64,000 nt of DNA from positions 620,001-684,000 of the forward strand of contig JARWIR010000036.1 in the NCBI GenBank assembly GCA_029959085.1. The letters are read 5' to 3'. The translations under genes and the position numbers were made by a program. The DNA is from Nemophila menziesii. Lineage: Eukaryota > Streptophyta > Magnoliopsida > Boraginales > Hydrophyllaceae. This document shows, piece by piece, positions 1-12,950 of the stretch (the first letter of the stretch is position 1; the number at the start of each line of letters is the position of its first letter). The notes below the pieces were generated by a model. It searched no databases, was not told the DNA's origin, and saw only the letters and a list, made by a program, of their open reading frames with translations.

Positions 1-339
1 TTTTAAAAACTAGTTAACCAGGGGTAGAGAAAGAAGAGTTGGTAAAGCACAGTTTTCTTGTAGTGAAACTTGGTGACAATATAGTTATAATTACTTTTAC
101 AAATTATAAGAAATTTATAGAATCTTTATGTATTGTGAATACCTATAACTAAATAATTTGTAAAATTATTACCTTGAGAACAATTCTCATACATATATTA
201 TATGTGACAAGTCAAAAGTCTATGTGAAGTCAAAATTGAAAGAGTGTTCATGATTTATTTAGAAAAAAATATGTTACCATAGAAAGATTGAAGTCGTGAC
301 ACATGTCAAACAAATAAATCATATCTTCAACTTGACACC

Positions 340-2140
340 AAGTAGTTTATATGATCTTGCAATATTGACATCAACACGTTTCCGGACATTTATCGAGGAA
401 CGACTTGATCTTGAAGTTTCATGATTGTTACGCATCAGTAACAACAATTAGTCAATGTATGTTTAATTTAATGTATTATTAGTGTGAAGATTATTAAAAG
501 GCGCATGTAACATAATTGTTAATCATACAAGTCTTATATATATGTGGGTTTACCAATTTTTTATCATTACATCAATACTATCGTGGGGCGAACAAATGTT
601 AGGAAAGAAAAAGGATTGGAAGTTTTTAGTTATTTCTCTTTCTTATTGTTAATGGAAACATTAAATTGGAGATAGGAGGAAATTATAAAATCCAATTTGT
701 TTAGGGTCTTATATACACCATATCTAAATGTTATATTTATAGTTCTTCTCCTACATCCTCCATGGAATCTATAATAAGGTTATAATTTATTTTTTCAAGA
801 GAGGTGGAATCAAATAAAAACATTTATTATCTCTAGTATTGTACAAAATATTTTAATTACATTTAGTCTTCTTTTTTAGTATCATGTTATCATTATTTAA
901 TTTTTTTTACCATTAATTTATGTTTTAGCATTGCACCATTAATAAATTTTACAAATTTTACAGAATAAATACGAAATTCAGGGTTTTTGTTATATATTGA
1001 ATTTTTTAAAAATTGTTTGTATTATGTTATAGATGAGTCAAATGACTTGGTTACACTATATTTAAAGGTAAAAATCATCTTTTTTTATTAAGTTTTAAAA
1101 TTGTAGTTTTTTCAAATAACATAGTTTGGACAAAATAGATACAACTACCCACTCACATAAAGTAGTCATTATGTTCTTGCAATCTTGACACCAACAAAGA
1201 TGGTTTTCAAATATTTATCGAGGAACATCTTGATAATGAAGTTCTATAATTATTACACACCATTCACAAAAATTAATCAATTTAAGTTTAAAATGTATAT
1301 TTAGTGTGAAGATTATTATGATGCACATACAACATAATTGTTAATCGTCCAAGTCTTATATATATGGTTATGCCACTTATATATTTACAGGAATACTATG
1401 GTGGGAGAATGAATGTTAGGAAATAAAATGGATGTTAAGGTTTTAGTTATTTCACTTTCTTATAGGTAATACTGATAGAAATTGGAGATTTGAAATAAAT
1501 TATATATACCAATTTTTATAGGGTTTTATCTACACCATATTTAAATGTAAAATTAATATTGTTTCTTTACCATCATCCATTTATTATAGAAAGTGGTTTT
1601 AAAATATTCATTGGTTTTTTGCTTTGGCAAGAGGGTTATAATCAAATAAACACATTTATCATTTCTAGTTTTATGAAAAATATCTTAATTACATTTAGTT
1701 TTCTTTTTATGATAATTTTTCCATTAATTACTTTTTGTTACCATTAATTTTTGTGTTAGCTTTGCATCATTAATCAATTTTACATAATTTACATACTAAA
1801 TTCTAAATTCAGGGTTTCTTTATATATTGAAGTTTTTTATAAATGGTTTTTTTAGGCAAAATAAATTGTTTGAATTATGTTATAAATGAGTCAAATGACC
1901 TCTTTACACTATATATAACGGTAAAAATGATCAAGTTTTTACAAATCATTAAAACATTTAATCAATATTTATGTATTTAATTTTTAAATTCATGTAATTT
2001 TAGAGTAAAATATATTGAAAGGGAAACATAATTGTTAACTATATTGCTATATTTTGATCATATATATTTGAGTTTTCAATTTTTTATGTTTACATTAGTA
2101 CTACTATAGATAATGAATGTTTGTAAAAAAAATTGTTAAA
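340..2140. repeat. Degenerate ~0.8-kb internal tandem modules
   Basis: The segments starting near 340 and near 1157 follow the same order of short blocks: a GATCTTGCAAT/GTTCTTGCAAT block, a TTTATCGAGGAAC block, ACATAATTGTTAAT at 509 and 1332, then TCTTATATATATG and TACTAT-GTGGG. A third, more divergent copy starts near 1975 with ACATAATTGTTAAC at 2026. Further diverged copies of the same block lie at about 8155 and 10348, and in the later units. There is no coding sequence here. The only long open frame, 1559-1747, is AT-rich and has no recognisable homology. Confidence 0.6.
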
Positions 2141-2950
2141 TTTGAAATCACAATACAATGTTCTATTTCTTCTCAAGTTGGAACTTTGGAAGGTAAATTG
2201 AGTTCAAATACTTCGGAATGGGTAGACAAAATATGTATGAAGGCAAATATTTTATTTTAAGTTAGTGATACTATTTCATCAACAACTTCATTGATGCACC
2301 AACTATAAAGGAAAACTATAACATGTTAGCAAAAAAATATCTATAACTTGGAAATTATATGAATTATGGGAACTTGATTGTCTTGTATGGATTCTCGTAG
2401 TAATACTTTATTAAATAAAAATTGATCTAGTTAAGATAAATTTTTGAACGTTTAAACTTATATAAAATCAACTATAATCCTTTTATGATATTTATTAGGT
2501 TTTCTATTTAATTTCATATTTAATTTATTTGTTTTCTGAATTTTTTATTCTATGTGATTGTAATAATTTTTTATTTACTAAATGCAACATAGATAACCGT
2601 GAGGTGGTTATTAATTACTCAATTTTAGTCTTCAGATCACCAATACTATGACTTTTATTATTTTATCTTTCAAACACTAGCAAATCATGTAATTTTTTGT
2701 TATCGTATTTTAGAAAAATGTCGTTGATTAATTTAAGTTTAATAATTAAAGAGAAATAATGAGACTTTTTGCACATATTGAGGGATTTAAAAGGTATGAT
2801 GAATGTTCACGCTAGGTTTACTAGGCTATTTTGTTTATATCTAAGACATGCCTCACATATGATTACTTTTGCCTTATGAACAACCACTCACACACAAAGA
2901 TTCTTTTGTCAGTTTGTATTTTGATTGCTTGGTTTACATGATTTGTGTAG
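2141..2950. other. AT-rich stretch without recognised content
   Basis: I see no coding frame, RNA gene or repeat end here. The final bases before 2951 form a plausible pyrimidine tract and splice acceptor for the next feature. Confidence 0.5.
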
Positions 2951-3073
2951 GGATCAAACAAGAAAAATTGATGGTACGAAGATTGAGCTTTACATGGGAT
3001 ATTTGAGTCAAGCCGAGAATATGATAGTGAAATTCCTCATCGAGAGAAGACGGTTCATAGCGTCATATGAAAG
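2951..3073 (+). pseudogene. Exon-like fragment, unrecognised gene (unit 1)
   Basis: A 123-bp open stretch is bounded by a good acceptor (TTTGTGTAG before 2951) and a donor (GAAAG|GTAAT at 3073/3074). It encodes about 41 residues in one phase, including the segments KIDGTKIELYMGYL and IVKFLIERRRF. Its helical, charged composition is far from the surrounding AT-rich noise, so I infer a real exon copied from a host gene. I do not recognise the family. Unit 2 deleted it. Unit 3 keeps it at 30028-30150 with a TGA stop. No neighbouring exon of the same gene could be assigned. Confidence 0.5.
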
Positions 3074-5280
3074 GTAATACCATTATAGTGTTGTATGAAC
3101 TTAAAACCCATAGAGCCAAGCCTCTCATCTCTACCACTCCATGTATTAATGGGTATCAAAATATTTATAAAAAATTCCATCAATATGTGGAACAGTCAAT
3201 TCGATAATATCAAATTTTAAGAGATATCTACTAAACAGTTTTTTAGGTATATTCATATGTATATTTTTTAGTTATTTTCCAATTTTTTTATTGTGCTAAA
3301 TGCTATTATATTAGTAACAATTCAGGAGATTTAAGTATTTAACATCTGAATACATTTTTAAATTTAATATTTGAAATTTTTATTTAGATGTATGCTCGAA
3401 AATTGAGATTTCAAAATTATAATTGCTCCATAGTTTTCATTATTAAAAATAATATACCTTACTACTATAGTGGAGTCTGTCTTTTACATTTCAAGAAGTT
3501 ATATTTTGTGTGAGAATTACAAAATTGACCGAAAGAACTAGCGATATGCATAAAGGAATAATGAAATAAACAATAATTATACATTACACAAGGAAAAGAG
3601 TAGCAATGCATAACACTAGAGGGACTAGAATAAAAATGTTTTACATGGAAAATAATATTATATGATGTAAGGTGATATGTAATTAGAATTCGTTAATATC
3701 GCAAATGATAACATGTTTTCTTCTTTAATGTTTCTTCTACATATTTTAAACTAATTTGGTTTATAATGATGAATATTGAGAGCAAGATATGATGATTTGT
3801 TAATCTTACTTTCTTAATCATTTAAATACGTAGATTACAAATTTATGGAATATTGACTATTATCTATATCTGAGTAATGGTTTCTAACTATTTTATATTT
3901 TAGTTATTTATCTTTGTCTATTCTACTTATTTTTATCTTTGTGTTGGTGGGTTTTACTGTGAAACATGTTTTTGTGCGCCAAGATCATGTTGAAAGAAGA
4001 TACAACTTGAAATTGCATCATCATAATAGAGAGATGATATGATTTTTGAAGTTTTTTTGTTGATTTTGTGTGTTATATTTTTTATATGTGTATCTAAAAA
4101 TTTAATCCTTTCATTTTAACTTAAATTTGTGGAGTAATGTTTGAATTATAAAGTTTGGTAAACTATATTATCTTACATTAATCTTGATACTATATCTTAT
4201 TATTGTTAATAATTTTATTAATATCTATACATCAATCATTCTTACTACTACGCACTCCTTTTTATTTTATTTTAAAAATATTTCACATTCTAGTTGTTTT
4301 AGTAACATTTCAATTTTTTAAGTATATTCCAAATATTTTTTATGCTTAGCCTAAAAGTAAAGCATTTTGAATCAATAAACTAATAAAATAATAATATATG
4401 TAGCCTTATATACAAAATATAAATATTTTAGTAGATTATAAATATTAATTAAACATCATTATCACTACAGTTATAATATGTATTAAATTGTCATTCCAAT
4501 ATAGTAGTGTATAATAATACTTAAAAAGATAGTTTTATAAAAATTACTGTAAAAATTAATAATATTTTATTATATTTTCTTTTACTTTGAGTAACATATT
4601 ATATAGACATTCTAGACAATTATTTTATACTTTTTAAGAAAAATTGTTGGATTCCATTCTTTGTAAGGCCCTCGAGGCATGTATTGAATATTATATTTGT
4701 GCAAATAACATATTTGATAATTTATCAAAGGCTCTTGTCTTTAGTTTTATTATCAATACCGACCCTTATTGTTAATAATTCTTTTGTTTTCTCTATCAGT
4801 TGCATCCCTAAAAATATTGTATTTAATATATTTTTTTATATTTATAATAGTTAAGAAATTTATTAAACCACTAATATATACATAATTATTTAATTTTTTT
4901 TATTTAAATTGGAGTTAATAACGTAAAATGTCAGAAATTTCTCAACAAATTGTTTTTCCTCCTAAATTGTATTGAGTTTGTTTAATGTATTGAGTATGTT
5001 TATAATGGGGTTCATGTATAAAATAGGTCCAAAAAATTTATAATGAATTATCTTGTAAAAAGAAACCCATAATGCTAGATCAGCCTTACAACATCAACGT
5101 AGGCCCAAAGAGATTATTAAACTTATCTTGTAAAAAGAAGCCCACATACTAAATAAGCCTTAAAACAGCAGTATGGCTATTTATACAACAATATTGATCA
5201 CTAACACCTAAAAACTCAACCCTACATTATCAAAACATTGAGTCTCCAAAACACACCGCCTCCATTATCCATTAATTTAG
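3074..5280. other. AT-rich spacer with one small coding remnant
   Basis: This is mostly non-coding. At 3956-4042 (+) an open frame ends in TGA and reads VKHVFVRQDHVERRYN, then a His-rich end. Its frame is kept in units 2 (about 17605-17692) and 3 (about 31020-31112) with substitutions, so it may be the last exon of an unidentified gene. Nothing else was recognised. Confidence 0.35.
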
Positions 5281-5293
5281 TCATCCATACCTC

Positions 5294-5300
5294 TATATAA
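5294..5300 (+). promoter_or_regulatory. TATA-like promoter element with leader and splice donor
   Basis: CCTCTATATAAACCTCC is followed about 100 bp later by a strong donor, TTTAG|GTATGT, at 5400/5401. A C-rich, plant-leader-like stretch (AACACACCGCCTCC) lies just upstream. The arrangement is conserved in unit 2 (18970-18976), unit 3 (32390-32396) and unit 4 (38198-38204). I infer the promoter and untranslated first exon of a captured gene. No coding exon can be joined to it with confidence. Confidence 0.4.
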
Positions 5301-5994
5301 ACCTCCACTTTAATATTGGATATCAGAGTATGTTTGTGTAAGCGCAAATAAGAATATGTTTTTAATTACTAAGATCGATCGTCATGACATTTCACTTTAG
5401 GTATGTTTTTCTTATCCAAATTTTATTTTTTATAGTTTGATTTTTTATAATTTTAATTTTAGGGTGTTAGATAAGTGAACATGTATATAAATATTTTCAC
5501 ATTGTATATTATTTAACTTACAAAATAGATTTAATTTTGAGATTTATGAATTATATATTATTTTTTATTATAAATAAAAAAAATATAATAATAATCATTA
5601 TAGTGTAATTGGTTTTTTAATAAAATATACTTTATTTTGTATAAAGTAGGGACTACACTATTAATTAAATTTTTTATTAGACAAATATATCTATATATAG
5701 TTATACTCTTAAATTAACAAGTTTACATTTACATGGTAATTAAGTCCAGTCTATGAAGAACAACCTATTCAATAGATCTACAAAAAACCACGCGTTTAAC
5801 TATTAACCCCCAATATACATAGCATTTCAACTAAAATTAAAATTTAGTGCATGTACTTGAAAAATATTGTGTTGGGTTTCTCCTAAATTTATCTTCTAAA
5901 TATATTTAAATTATAATAAGACTATTTCTGAAATAACTTCAATGATGCATAAATTTAAGATAAATATGATCAAAAGAGTTTTACCATCTAACTA

Positions 5995-6040
5995 GTGTGC
6001 TCTTTGAATGGTTCAGTACCTTCGGGATTATCAAACATTT
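5995..6040 (-). repeat. 46-bp exon-like segment, inverted copy 1
   Basis: Read on the - strand, this is the same sequence as 7989-8034 on the + strand with three mismatches in 46. On the - strand it lies in an open frame reading GFLQMFDNPEGTEPFKEH in units 2 and 3, and may be an exon piece. Copies recur in unit 2 (about 19857-19902) and unit 3 (about 33234-33279). The parent gene is not recognised. Confidence 0.5.
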
Positions 6041-6189
6041 GGAGATAACCCTCATCTCTTGGTGTGGAAGAGAAGGTCAATATAGTACTTTTATTAAAGG
6101 ATCTTAATGTTTTTACTATTTTCACTGTGTACTTAATTTTTTTTACTCTAATTTATATAGGTACAAAAGCTAGTAGAAATTGAATTAAC

Positions 6190-6417
6190 TGGAGATCTGC
6201 TGTAGAGAGACAAGCACAAGATAGGATTCATCGAATAGGACAATATAAATCTATAAAGTAAGAGCAAAAGCTCCTTTTCCATTTTTTACCTATTATTATT
6301 AACTTTATATGTATATCTAATGTTGTTATTATGACTGTGAGGTTTTTTATTGAGAATACAGTTGAAGAGAGGATTTTGAAGCTGCAACAGAAGAAGGAAC
6401 TTGTGTTTGAAGGATAA
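6190..6417 (+). pseudogene. RAD16/HLTF-type SNF2 helicase C-terminal fragment (unit 1)
   Basis: This is a broken copy of the end of an SNF2-family DNA-dependent ATPase. The first exon remnant encodes AVERQAQDRIHRIGQ, helicase motif VI, where the arginines contact ATP in the family. A GTAAG donor follows at about 6259. The next exon remnant encodes VRFFIENTVEERILKLQQKK, the conserved segment just after motif VI in RAD16-like proteins, and stops at a TAA after VFEG. The acceptor of the second exon (TTATTAG in unit 3) is missing here through a short deletion. Motif V and everything upstream are also gone. The fragment could not encode an active helicase. Confidence 0.85.
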
Positions 6418-6984
6418 GAGTCTAAAAGTCAACAAGGCAAAGCCTTTCATTCTCATTTATTTTATTCATCTAATTGTTTCCTTTGCATATTTTCTAAAAT
6501 GTTCATGAATATATATTCTTATTTTTTGTATGGATTTGAAGTCTAGAATTGTTCAATGGATATCAAAGTACTTTGGATTTTTTCTTTGATTTAGTTTTCT
6601 CTTTGTTAGTTTTTGTTGCAAATGTTCGATAAAATTTTGTTTGGAGTGGAATACTTAAGTATGATATGTCAGAGGATGGTGAAGAAGTATTATGTTTCTA
6701 CTTTGTAGGAACGATGATATTTTTGGAAAAATATTTTGTCTCTACTCTCTATTAAAGACAATATTTTTGGAAAAATATTTTGTCTCTCTCTCTAGGAAAG
6801 ATGATATTTTCCGAAAATATTCTTGCTTGATATTTTTGTATAAATAGGTAGATATTTTCTTAAGCAATAAGTCTACAAAACTAGTTATGCGAAATCATGG
6901 TCTTAATTTGGAAAAGATTTTGCCAGTTAAATTACTATACCAAGTCCTTTAACATCTCAATCTCTTGGAAATTTGTTCTTGCAG
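6418..6984. other. Spacer with three ~47-bp direct repeats
   Basis: Around 6715-6830, a block with GATGATATTTTTGGAAAAAT or AATATTTTTGGAAAAATATT followed by TTGTCTCT recurs three times. Each block contains a near-perfect AATATTTTTGGAAAAATATT palindrome. The blocks are kept in unit 2 (about 20582-20690) and unit 3 (about 34278-34390). No gene was recognised. Confidence 0.45.
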
Positions 6985-7290
6985 TTCTTTGAGGGTTTAA
7001 ACTTTCTAGAAAAATACAGTGTGTGGATATTTCCTTTTGTTACCATTGCACCTCACTTGGTTGCTATTAATAAAGACTTTTATGGATTTTTTCAAGGTGA
7101 AAAATGCCAAAGGTTTGGAGTAATTTTCTAGAGCTTAGCCTAATGTTTTAAGGAAAATATGTATTGTATGAGGATTAAGGATGAAGAGTTTGATCTTATT
7201 AAGGAGATATTGCAATCTGAAAGAAAGAAAGATGACATTATTCTATCTTGTGGTTTCGTTGTTGACAAGGGATTAGAAACCTCTATATGA
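6985..7290 (+). pseudogene. Coding remnants of an unrecognised gene
   Basis: After a good acceptor (TTCTTGCAG before 6985) a 48-codon open frame reads FFEGLNFLEKYSVW, then IAPHLVAINKDFYGFF, and ends at TAG 7129-7131. A second frame, 7159-7290, reads RIKDEEFDLIKEIL, then KKDDIILSCGFVVDKGLE, and ends at TGA. Both are kept with few changes in unit 2, and unit 3 (from about 34547) alters the first. The amino-acid texture is that of a real protein rather than AT-rich noise, but I cannot name it. It may belong to the same source locus as the helicase exons just upstream. Confidence 0.4.
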
Positions 7291-7988
7291 AAAATTGAGT
7301 GTATGCTATGTTATATCATTTAATGCTCAGTCTTTGTAGTATGCCATGCGATCAGTGTTTCAAGGTCTTATATGTTTTTCCTCCACATTTAAATTAGTAT
7401 AAAATTATTAGCCATTTGTTGATATTGTTAATGGGGTAGGTCCCTTAAAATAATTTGTAGGCCTACGATGGAGAGGATTAGGTTTGAAAGATTCGGAAGC
7501 ATGGAAAAAAGTTTTACTCTTAAATATCTTATGGCTAATAGTGAAGAAGGAGGAATTGTTGTGGATAATGTGTGCATGGCGTGTGGTTAAAATATGGGGA
7601 TATTGGGAATGAGATGTGAAGAATCGAGACTCTCCATTGAAGGGGAGTTGTGAGATTTGAAGAAGGATATTAGGTTGTCGTTGGAGGATAAAAAATACAT
7701 TTCTTAGAAAATGATTTTCAAAATTTACGTTGTAAAAATCAAAGGAATATTAACATTAATTATAGTAACATTTTAAATATTTGGTAACCTACAAATTAAT
7801 AGTGAGTTTCACATGACGTGAGGGGCGTTCAATCCCCGTGTGACAATAAATGTTAGAAGTGTATACGCATGCGTGGAAATGTGTGAAGTATCTTGGATGA
7901 TGAATTTACAACACACAAGTGGCAGAGGAAATTTAATAGTCAGTCAAGAGAGTAGATTTGTTGCGCCTATGTGATGTCCAGTACACAT

Positions 7989-8034
7989 AAATGTTTGATA
8001 ATCTCGAAGTTACTGAACCATTCAAAAAGCACAC
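7989..8034 (+). repeat. 46-bp exon-like segment, inverted copy 2
   Basis: Inverted partner of 5995-6040, 43 of 46 matches, with about 1.95 kb between the arms. The same inverted pair is present in units 2 and 3. Confidence 0.55.
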
Positions 8035-8107
8035 AAATATTACTTTTTCAAAATTGCAGTTTTTTATGCGTTATAAATCATTAAAATGAATAAAAGTATA
8101 TATATTT

Positions 8108-11100
8108 AAATTCAAACTCATGTAATTTTAATGTAAAGTAAATTGAAAGGCGTTGCAACATAATTGTTAACTACATTGTTATATTTTGATTATATATATT
8201 TGGATTTTCAAATTTTTTTATCTTTACATTGCTACTACTATAGATAATGAATGTTAGTAATAAAAAGAGTTGTTAAATTTCAAATCTCAATACAATATCG
8301 TGATTGAATCTCAACCTATACTCTGGAAGTTAAATTAAGTTTAAATATTTTCAAATGGGTAGACAAAATATGTATGATGGTAAGCATTGTATCTTAAGTA
8401 AAGAAAGCTATATCCGAAATAACTTCAATGATCCATAAATATAAGATATAAGATGTAATATTTTGATAAATTTTAAGATTACATTAAATTATTTTTACCT
8501 AACTACCTTGATTTTATAATTTCTGTAGAATATTATTTTATGAACCTATGTAAAGTTTGAAATTTACTAATAAAAATAATTTTCTAATTAGAATATTTTT
8601 TGAAGGTCCATCGTCCTCTTTTAAATGTTAAGGACATAAAAAAAAATCATTTGAAAATAGTTGTGGTGGAAGAACTTCTAGACGCAAATTAAAATAAATC
8701 TAAAAAGATTTCATTAAAAGTGTTTAAAAATTTAAAAAAGGTCAACATCAAACGAAATTAAAATTAATGCATAAGTTTTAATAATCACAACATAGCTTTG
8801 TCAAATACGGGTACTTACTAGATTTTCAAAAACATCCTAACAAATAAGAAACATGCCTATCATTGAAAATATGATTTTTTGAATAGTGAATGGTTTCTTT
8901 ATATCAAATTAATGATTAATTATAACAAGTTTTTTACCACACACTCTTAGAATATATATTAATATGTCAAACTTTATTTTTTGTGTTTGATAAGTATTGC
9001 TAGATGAGACTTGAGTAAGAATAAATTTTGGAAAGGCTTACGAAGCCTTAAGACTCGGTTTCAGAAAAGTCTAACTAATCCAAGAAGAAGCCTTATATTT
9101 ATGAAACGATTGTAAGTGTATGTTCTAATGGCGTATACCAAATAGATAAGTGTTGGTGCGAATTCAGAGTTCAGATAACACTCCAAGTATAATGTTTAGT
9201 TATAGTTATTAAGTATGTTGTCTAAAATTTGTGTAAGAATCTATAAAACCAAAGGTTTCCATATGTTTGGTAGCCTAGTGTGATCATGAGTGTGCCCCTT
9301 TGACAAGGTTCGATATTTGGTGTATTTGTTTTTTTGCCATAATTAATAACGAGGCTTTTACTTGTGGGTCCTTGGGACCTTCGACCCTATAAAATATAAT
9401 TATTAAATTTTGTAATTTTCTAAAGATAAACAATATCTTAAACTCATACCATATTGGTATGTTGAAATAATAGTCATTACGATATCTTTATTTTGTATAA
9501 TGTCTCTCCTAATAGTGTATCTTGTAGAGACGTGTTGAATAGTGTAAATTGCATTCTAAATTATATACTATATAGATGGATAGAGACCATACTAATTGTT
9601 TTCTATTGTAATTCTCATGAATATGATCAACACCTTTGATGAGGTTCATAGTATATTAATTTTTTTAGATTTAAAATCGATCACCGAATGGTCATTAGAT
9701 AGATTTGATTATTAGGGATTCAATTTCAATACCTAATTATATAAACAATACAATTCAATTTTAAATATGGATATCCAACTCAATTATATTAAATATCAAA
9801 ATATCATAAATTAAATTTAAATAAAAATCAAAGAGAAAAATTTCATGTCATGAGAGCCTATTTATTATTTTATAATGGACTCCTAAAAAAGTTCACATAT
9901 ATCATACTCATTCTCAATTTGAAAGCATATAATTGGTAGGTCACGTCTCACAACTATAGAAGAGAGTTTTTAACGTGGTGGGTGGTTTTGTCAACTATGT
10001 TGAAAAGATATTATATGTCTGATAGGGTAGCGCACCTACTAGACTAATTATTGTGGAGCGACAAAATCATTTCAAGTTTGACCATAATTTGATGGATATG
10101 GCCACTCAAAATACTCAAATAAACCTATATGACTTGACACACTATTATAATGTTGTGTTGGCGGGTCCATATAGTAAATGAAATATTTTCTTTATTTATC
10201 ACCAAACTTAGTGACAATATAGTTTTAAATACTTTTAAAAATTTTAAGAAATTATCTTTAAGTATTGAAAATACCTATATGTAAGTAATCTATATTTAAT
10301 TTTAAACTCATGTAATTTTAGTGTAAAGTATATTGAAGGGTGATGCAACATAATTGTTAACTACATTTTTTTTTTTTATTATATATATTTGGGTTTGCAA
10401 ATTTTTTATCTTTACATTGCTACTACTATAGATAATGAATGTTAGTAAAGAAAAAAGTTGTTAAATTGGAAATCTCAATACAATATTGTGATTGCATCAC
10501 AACTCAGAACATTGGAAGGTATATTAAGTTCAAATATTTTGTAATAGGTATACAAAATAGGTATGATGGTAAACAAATGTCAAGTTAAGAAAACTATTTT
10601 CAAAACAACTTCAATGATGTATAAATATAAGATATAACATGTAACATTTTGATAAATTTTAAGATTACATTAAATTATTTTTTACCTTGTTACCTTGACT
10701 TTTTAATTTTTTAGAATGTTATTTTGAGAAACAATGAAACTTTGAATATTACTAATAAGAGTGTTTTTATCAAGATGTTATTTGAAGGTCTATTGTCCAA
10801 TTTCATATGTTATGAAAATATAAATAAATAAATTAAAATTTCAGTTGAAAATGGTACTGGTGGAAGTACTTCTAGCTGCAAACTAACATAAATTTATAAA
10901 AGGAGTAAACATCAAACGAATTGAAAAATTAATGGATAAGTTTCGTAATCACCACATAGCTATATCAAATACAGGTACTTACTAAAATTACAAAAAATGC
11001 CTATCATTGAAACTATGAAATTTTCTTAATGGTGAATGGTTTCTTTATATCAAATTAATGATTAATTATAACAAGTTTTTTACCACTCACTCTTAGAATA

Positions 11101-12950
11101 TATATTAATATGTCAAACTTTATTTTTTATGTTTGATAAGTATTGCTAGATGAGACTTGAGTAAGAATAAATTTTGGAAAGGCTTACGAAGCCTTAAGAC
11201 TCGGTTTCAGAAAAGTCTAACTAATCTAAGAAGAAGCCTCATATTTATGCAACGATTGTAGGTGTATGTTCTAATGGAGTATACCAAATAGATAAGTGTT
11301 GGTGCGAATTCAGAGTTCAGATAACACTCCAAGTATAATGTTTAGTTATAGTTATTAAGTATGTTGTCTAAAATTTGTGTAAGAATCTATAAAACCAAAG
11401 GTTTGTCTATGTTTGGTAGACTAGTGTGATCATGAGTGTGCCCCTTTGACAAGGTTTGATATGTGGTGTATTTGTTTTTTTTGCCATAATTCATAACGAG
11501 GCTTTTACTTGGTGGTCCTTGGGACCTTCGACCCTATAAAATATAATTATTTAAATTTTGTAATTTTATAAAGATAAACAATATCTTAAACTCATACCAT
11601 ATTGGTATGTTGAAATAATAGTCATTACGATATCTTTATTTTGTATAATGTCTCTCCTAATAGTGTATCTTATAGAGTCATGTTGAATAGTGTAAATCGC
11701 ATACTAAATTATGTACTATATAGATGGATAGAGACCATACTAATTTTGTTCTATTGTAATGCTCATGAATATGATCAACACCTTTGATGAGGTTCATAGT
11801 ATATTAATTTTTTTAGATTTAAAATCGATCACCGAATGGTCATTAGATAGATTTGATTATTAGGGATTCAATTTTAATACCTAATTATAAAAACCATACA
11901 TTTCAGTTTTAAATATGGATATCCAACTCAATTATATTAAATATCAAAATATCATAAATTAAATTTAAATAATAATCAAAGAGAAAAATTTCATGTCATG
12001 AGAGCCTATTTATTATTTTATAATGGACTCCTAAAAAAGTTCACATATATCATACTCATTCTCAATTTGAAAGCATATCATTGGTAGGTCACGTCTCGCA
12101 ACTATAGAAGAGATTTTTTAATGTGGTGGGTGGTTTTGTCAACTATGTTGAAAAGATATTATATGTGTTATAGGGTAGCGCACCCACTAGATTAATTATT
12201 GTGGAGCGACAAAATCATTTCAAGTTTGACCATAATTTCATGGATATGGCCACTCAAAATACTCAAATAAACCTATATGACTTGACACACTATTATAATG
12301 TTGTGTTGGCGGGTCCATATTGTAAATGAAATATTTTCTTTATTTATCACCAAACTTAGTGACAATACAGTTTTAAATACTTTTACAAATTTAAAGAAAT
12401 TATCTTTAAGTATTCAAAATTAAGTTCAAATAATTTGTAAGGTATACAAAATAGGTGTGATGGTAAACAAATGTCGAGTTAAGAAAACTATTTCCAAAAC
12501 AACTCCTATGATGTATAAATATAAGATATAACATGTAACATTTTGATAAATTTTAAGATTACATTAAATAATTTTTTACCTTGTTACCTTGACTTTTTAA
12601 TTTTTTTAGAATTTTATTTTAAGAAACAATGAAACTTTGAATATTACTAATAAGAGTGTTTTTATCAAGATGTTATTTGAAGGTCTCTAGTCCTTTTTCA
12701 TATGTTATGAATATATAAATAAATAAATTAAAATTGCATTTGAAAATGGTACTGGTGGAAGTACTTCTAGCCGCAAACTAAAATAAATCTATAAAAGGAG
12801 TAAACATCAAAGGAATTGAAAAATTAATGGATAAGTTTCGTAATCACCACATAGCTATATCAAATACAGGTACTTACTAAATTTACAAAAAATGCCTATT
12901 AAAAAAATGTCTATCATTGAAACTATGTTATTTTCTTAATGGTGAATGGT
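8108..12950. repeat. 2.1-2.2 kb internal tandem duplication, 2.2 copies
   Basis: Copy 1 runs about 8108-10306, copy 2 about 10307-12424, and a diverged partial copy follows to about 12950. The stretch from about 8887 to 10260 is repeated almost base for base about 2146 bp later (11033 to about 12410). Each copy starts with AACTCATGTAATTTTA, then the ACATAATTGTTAAC block. Unit 2 carries only a hybrid of copies 1 and 2, which is expected from unequal crossing-over. No coding sequence was seen. Confidence 0.75.

Noticed and set aside
1559..1747. 62-codon + frame in unit 1
   Set aside because: Phe/Ile/Leu-rich translation of AT-rich DNA. The same region in unit 3 has changes that do not preserve it.
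5995..8034. The inverted 46-bp arms as terminal inverted repeats of a DNA transposon
   Set aside because: No flanking target duplications were found, and the arms look like exon sequence, so I kept them only as an inverted repeat.
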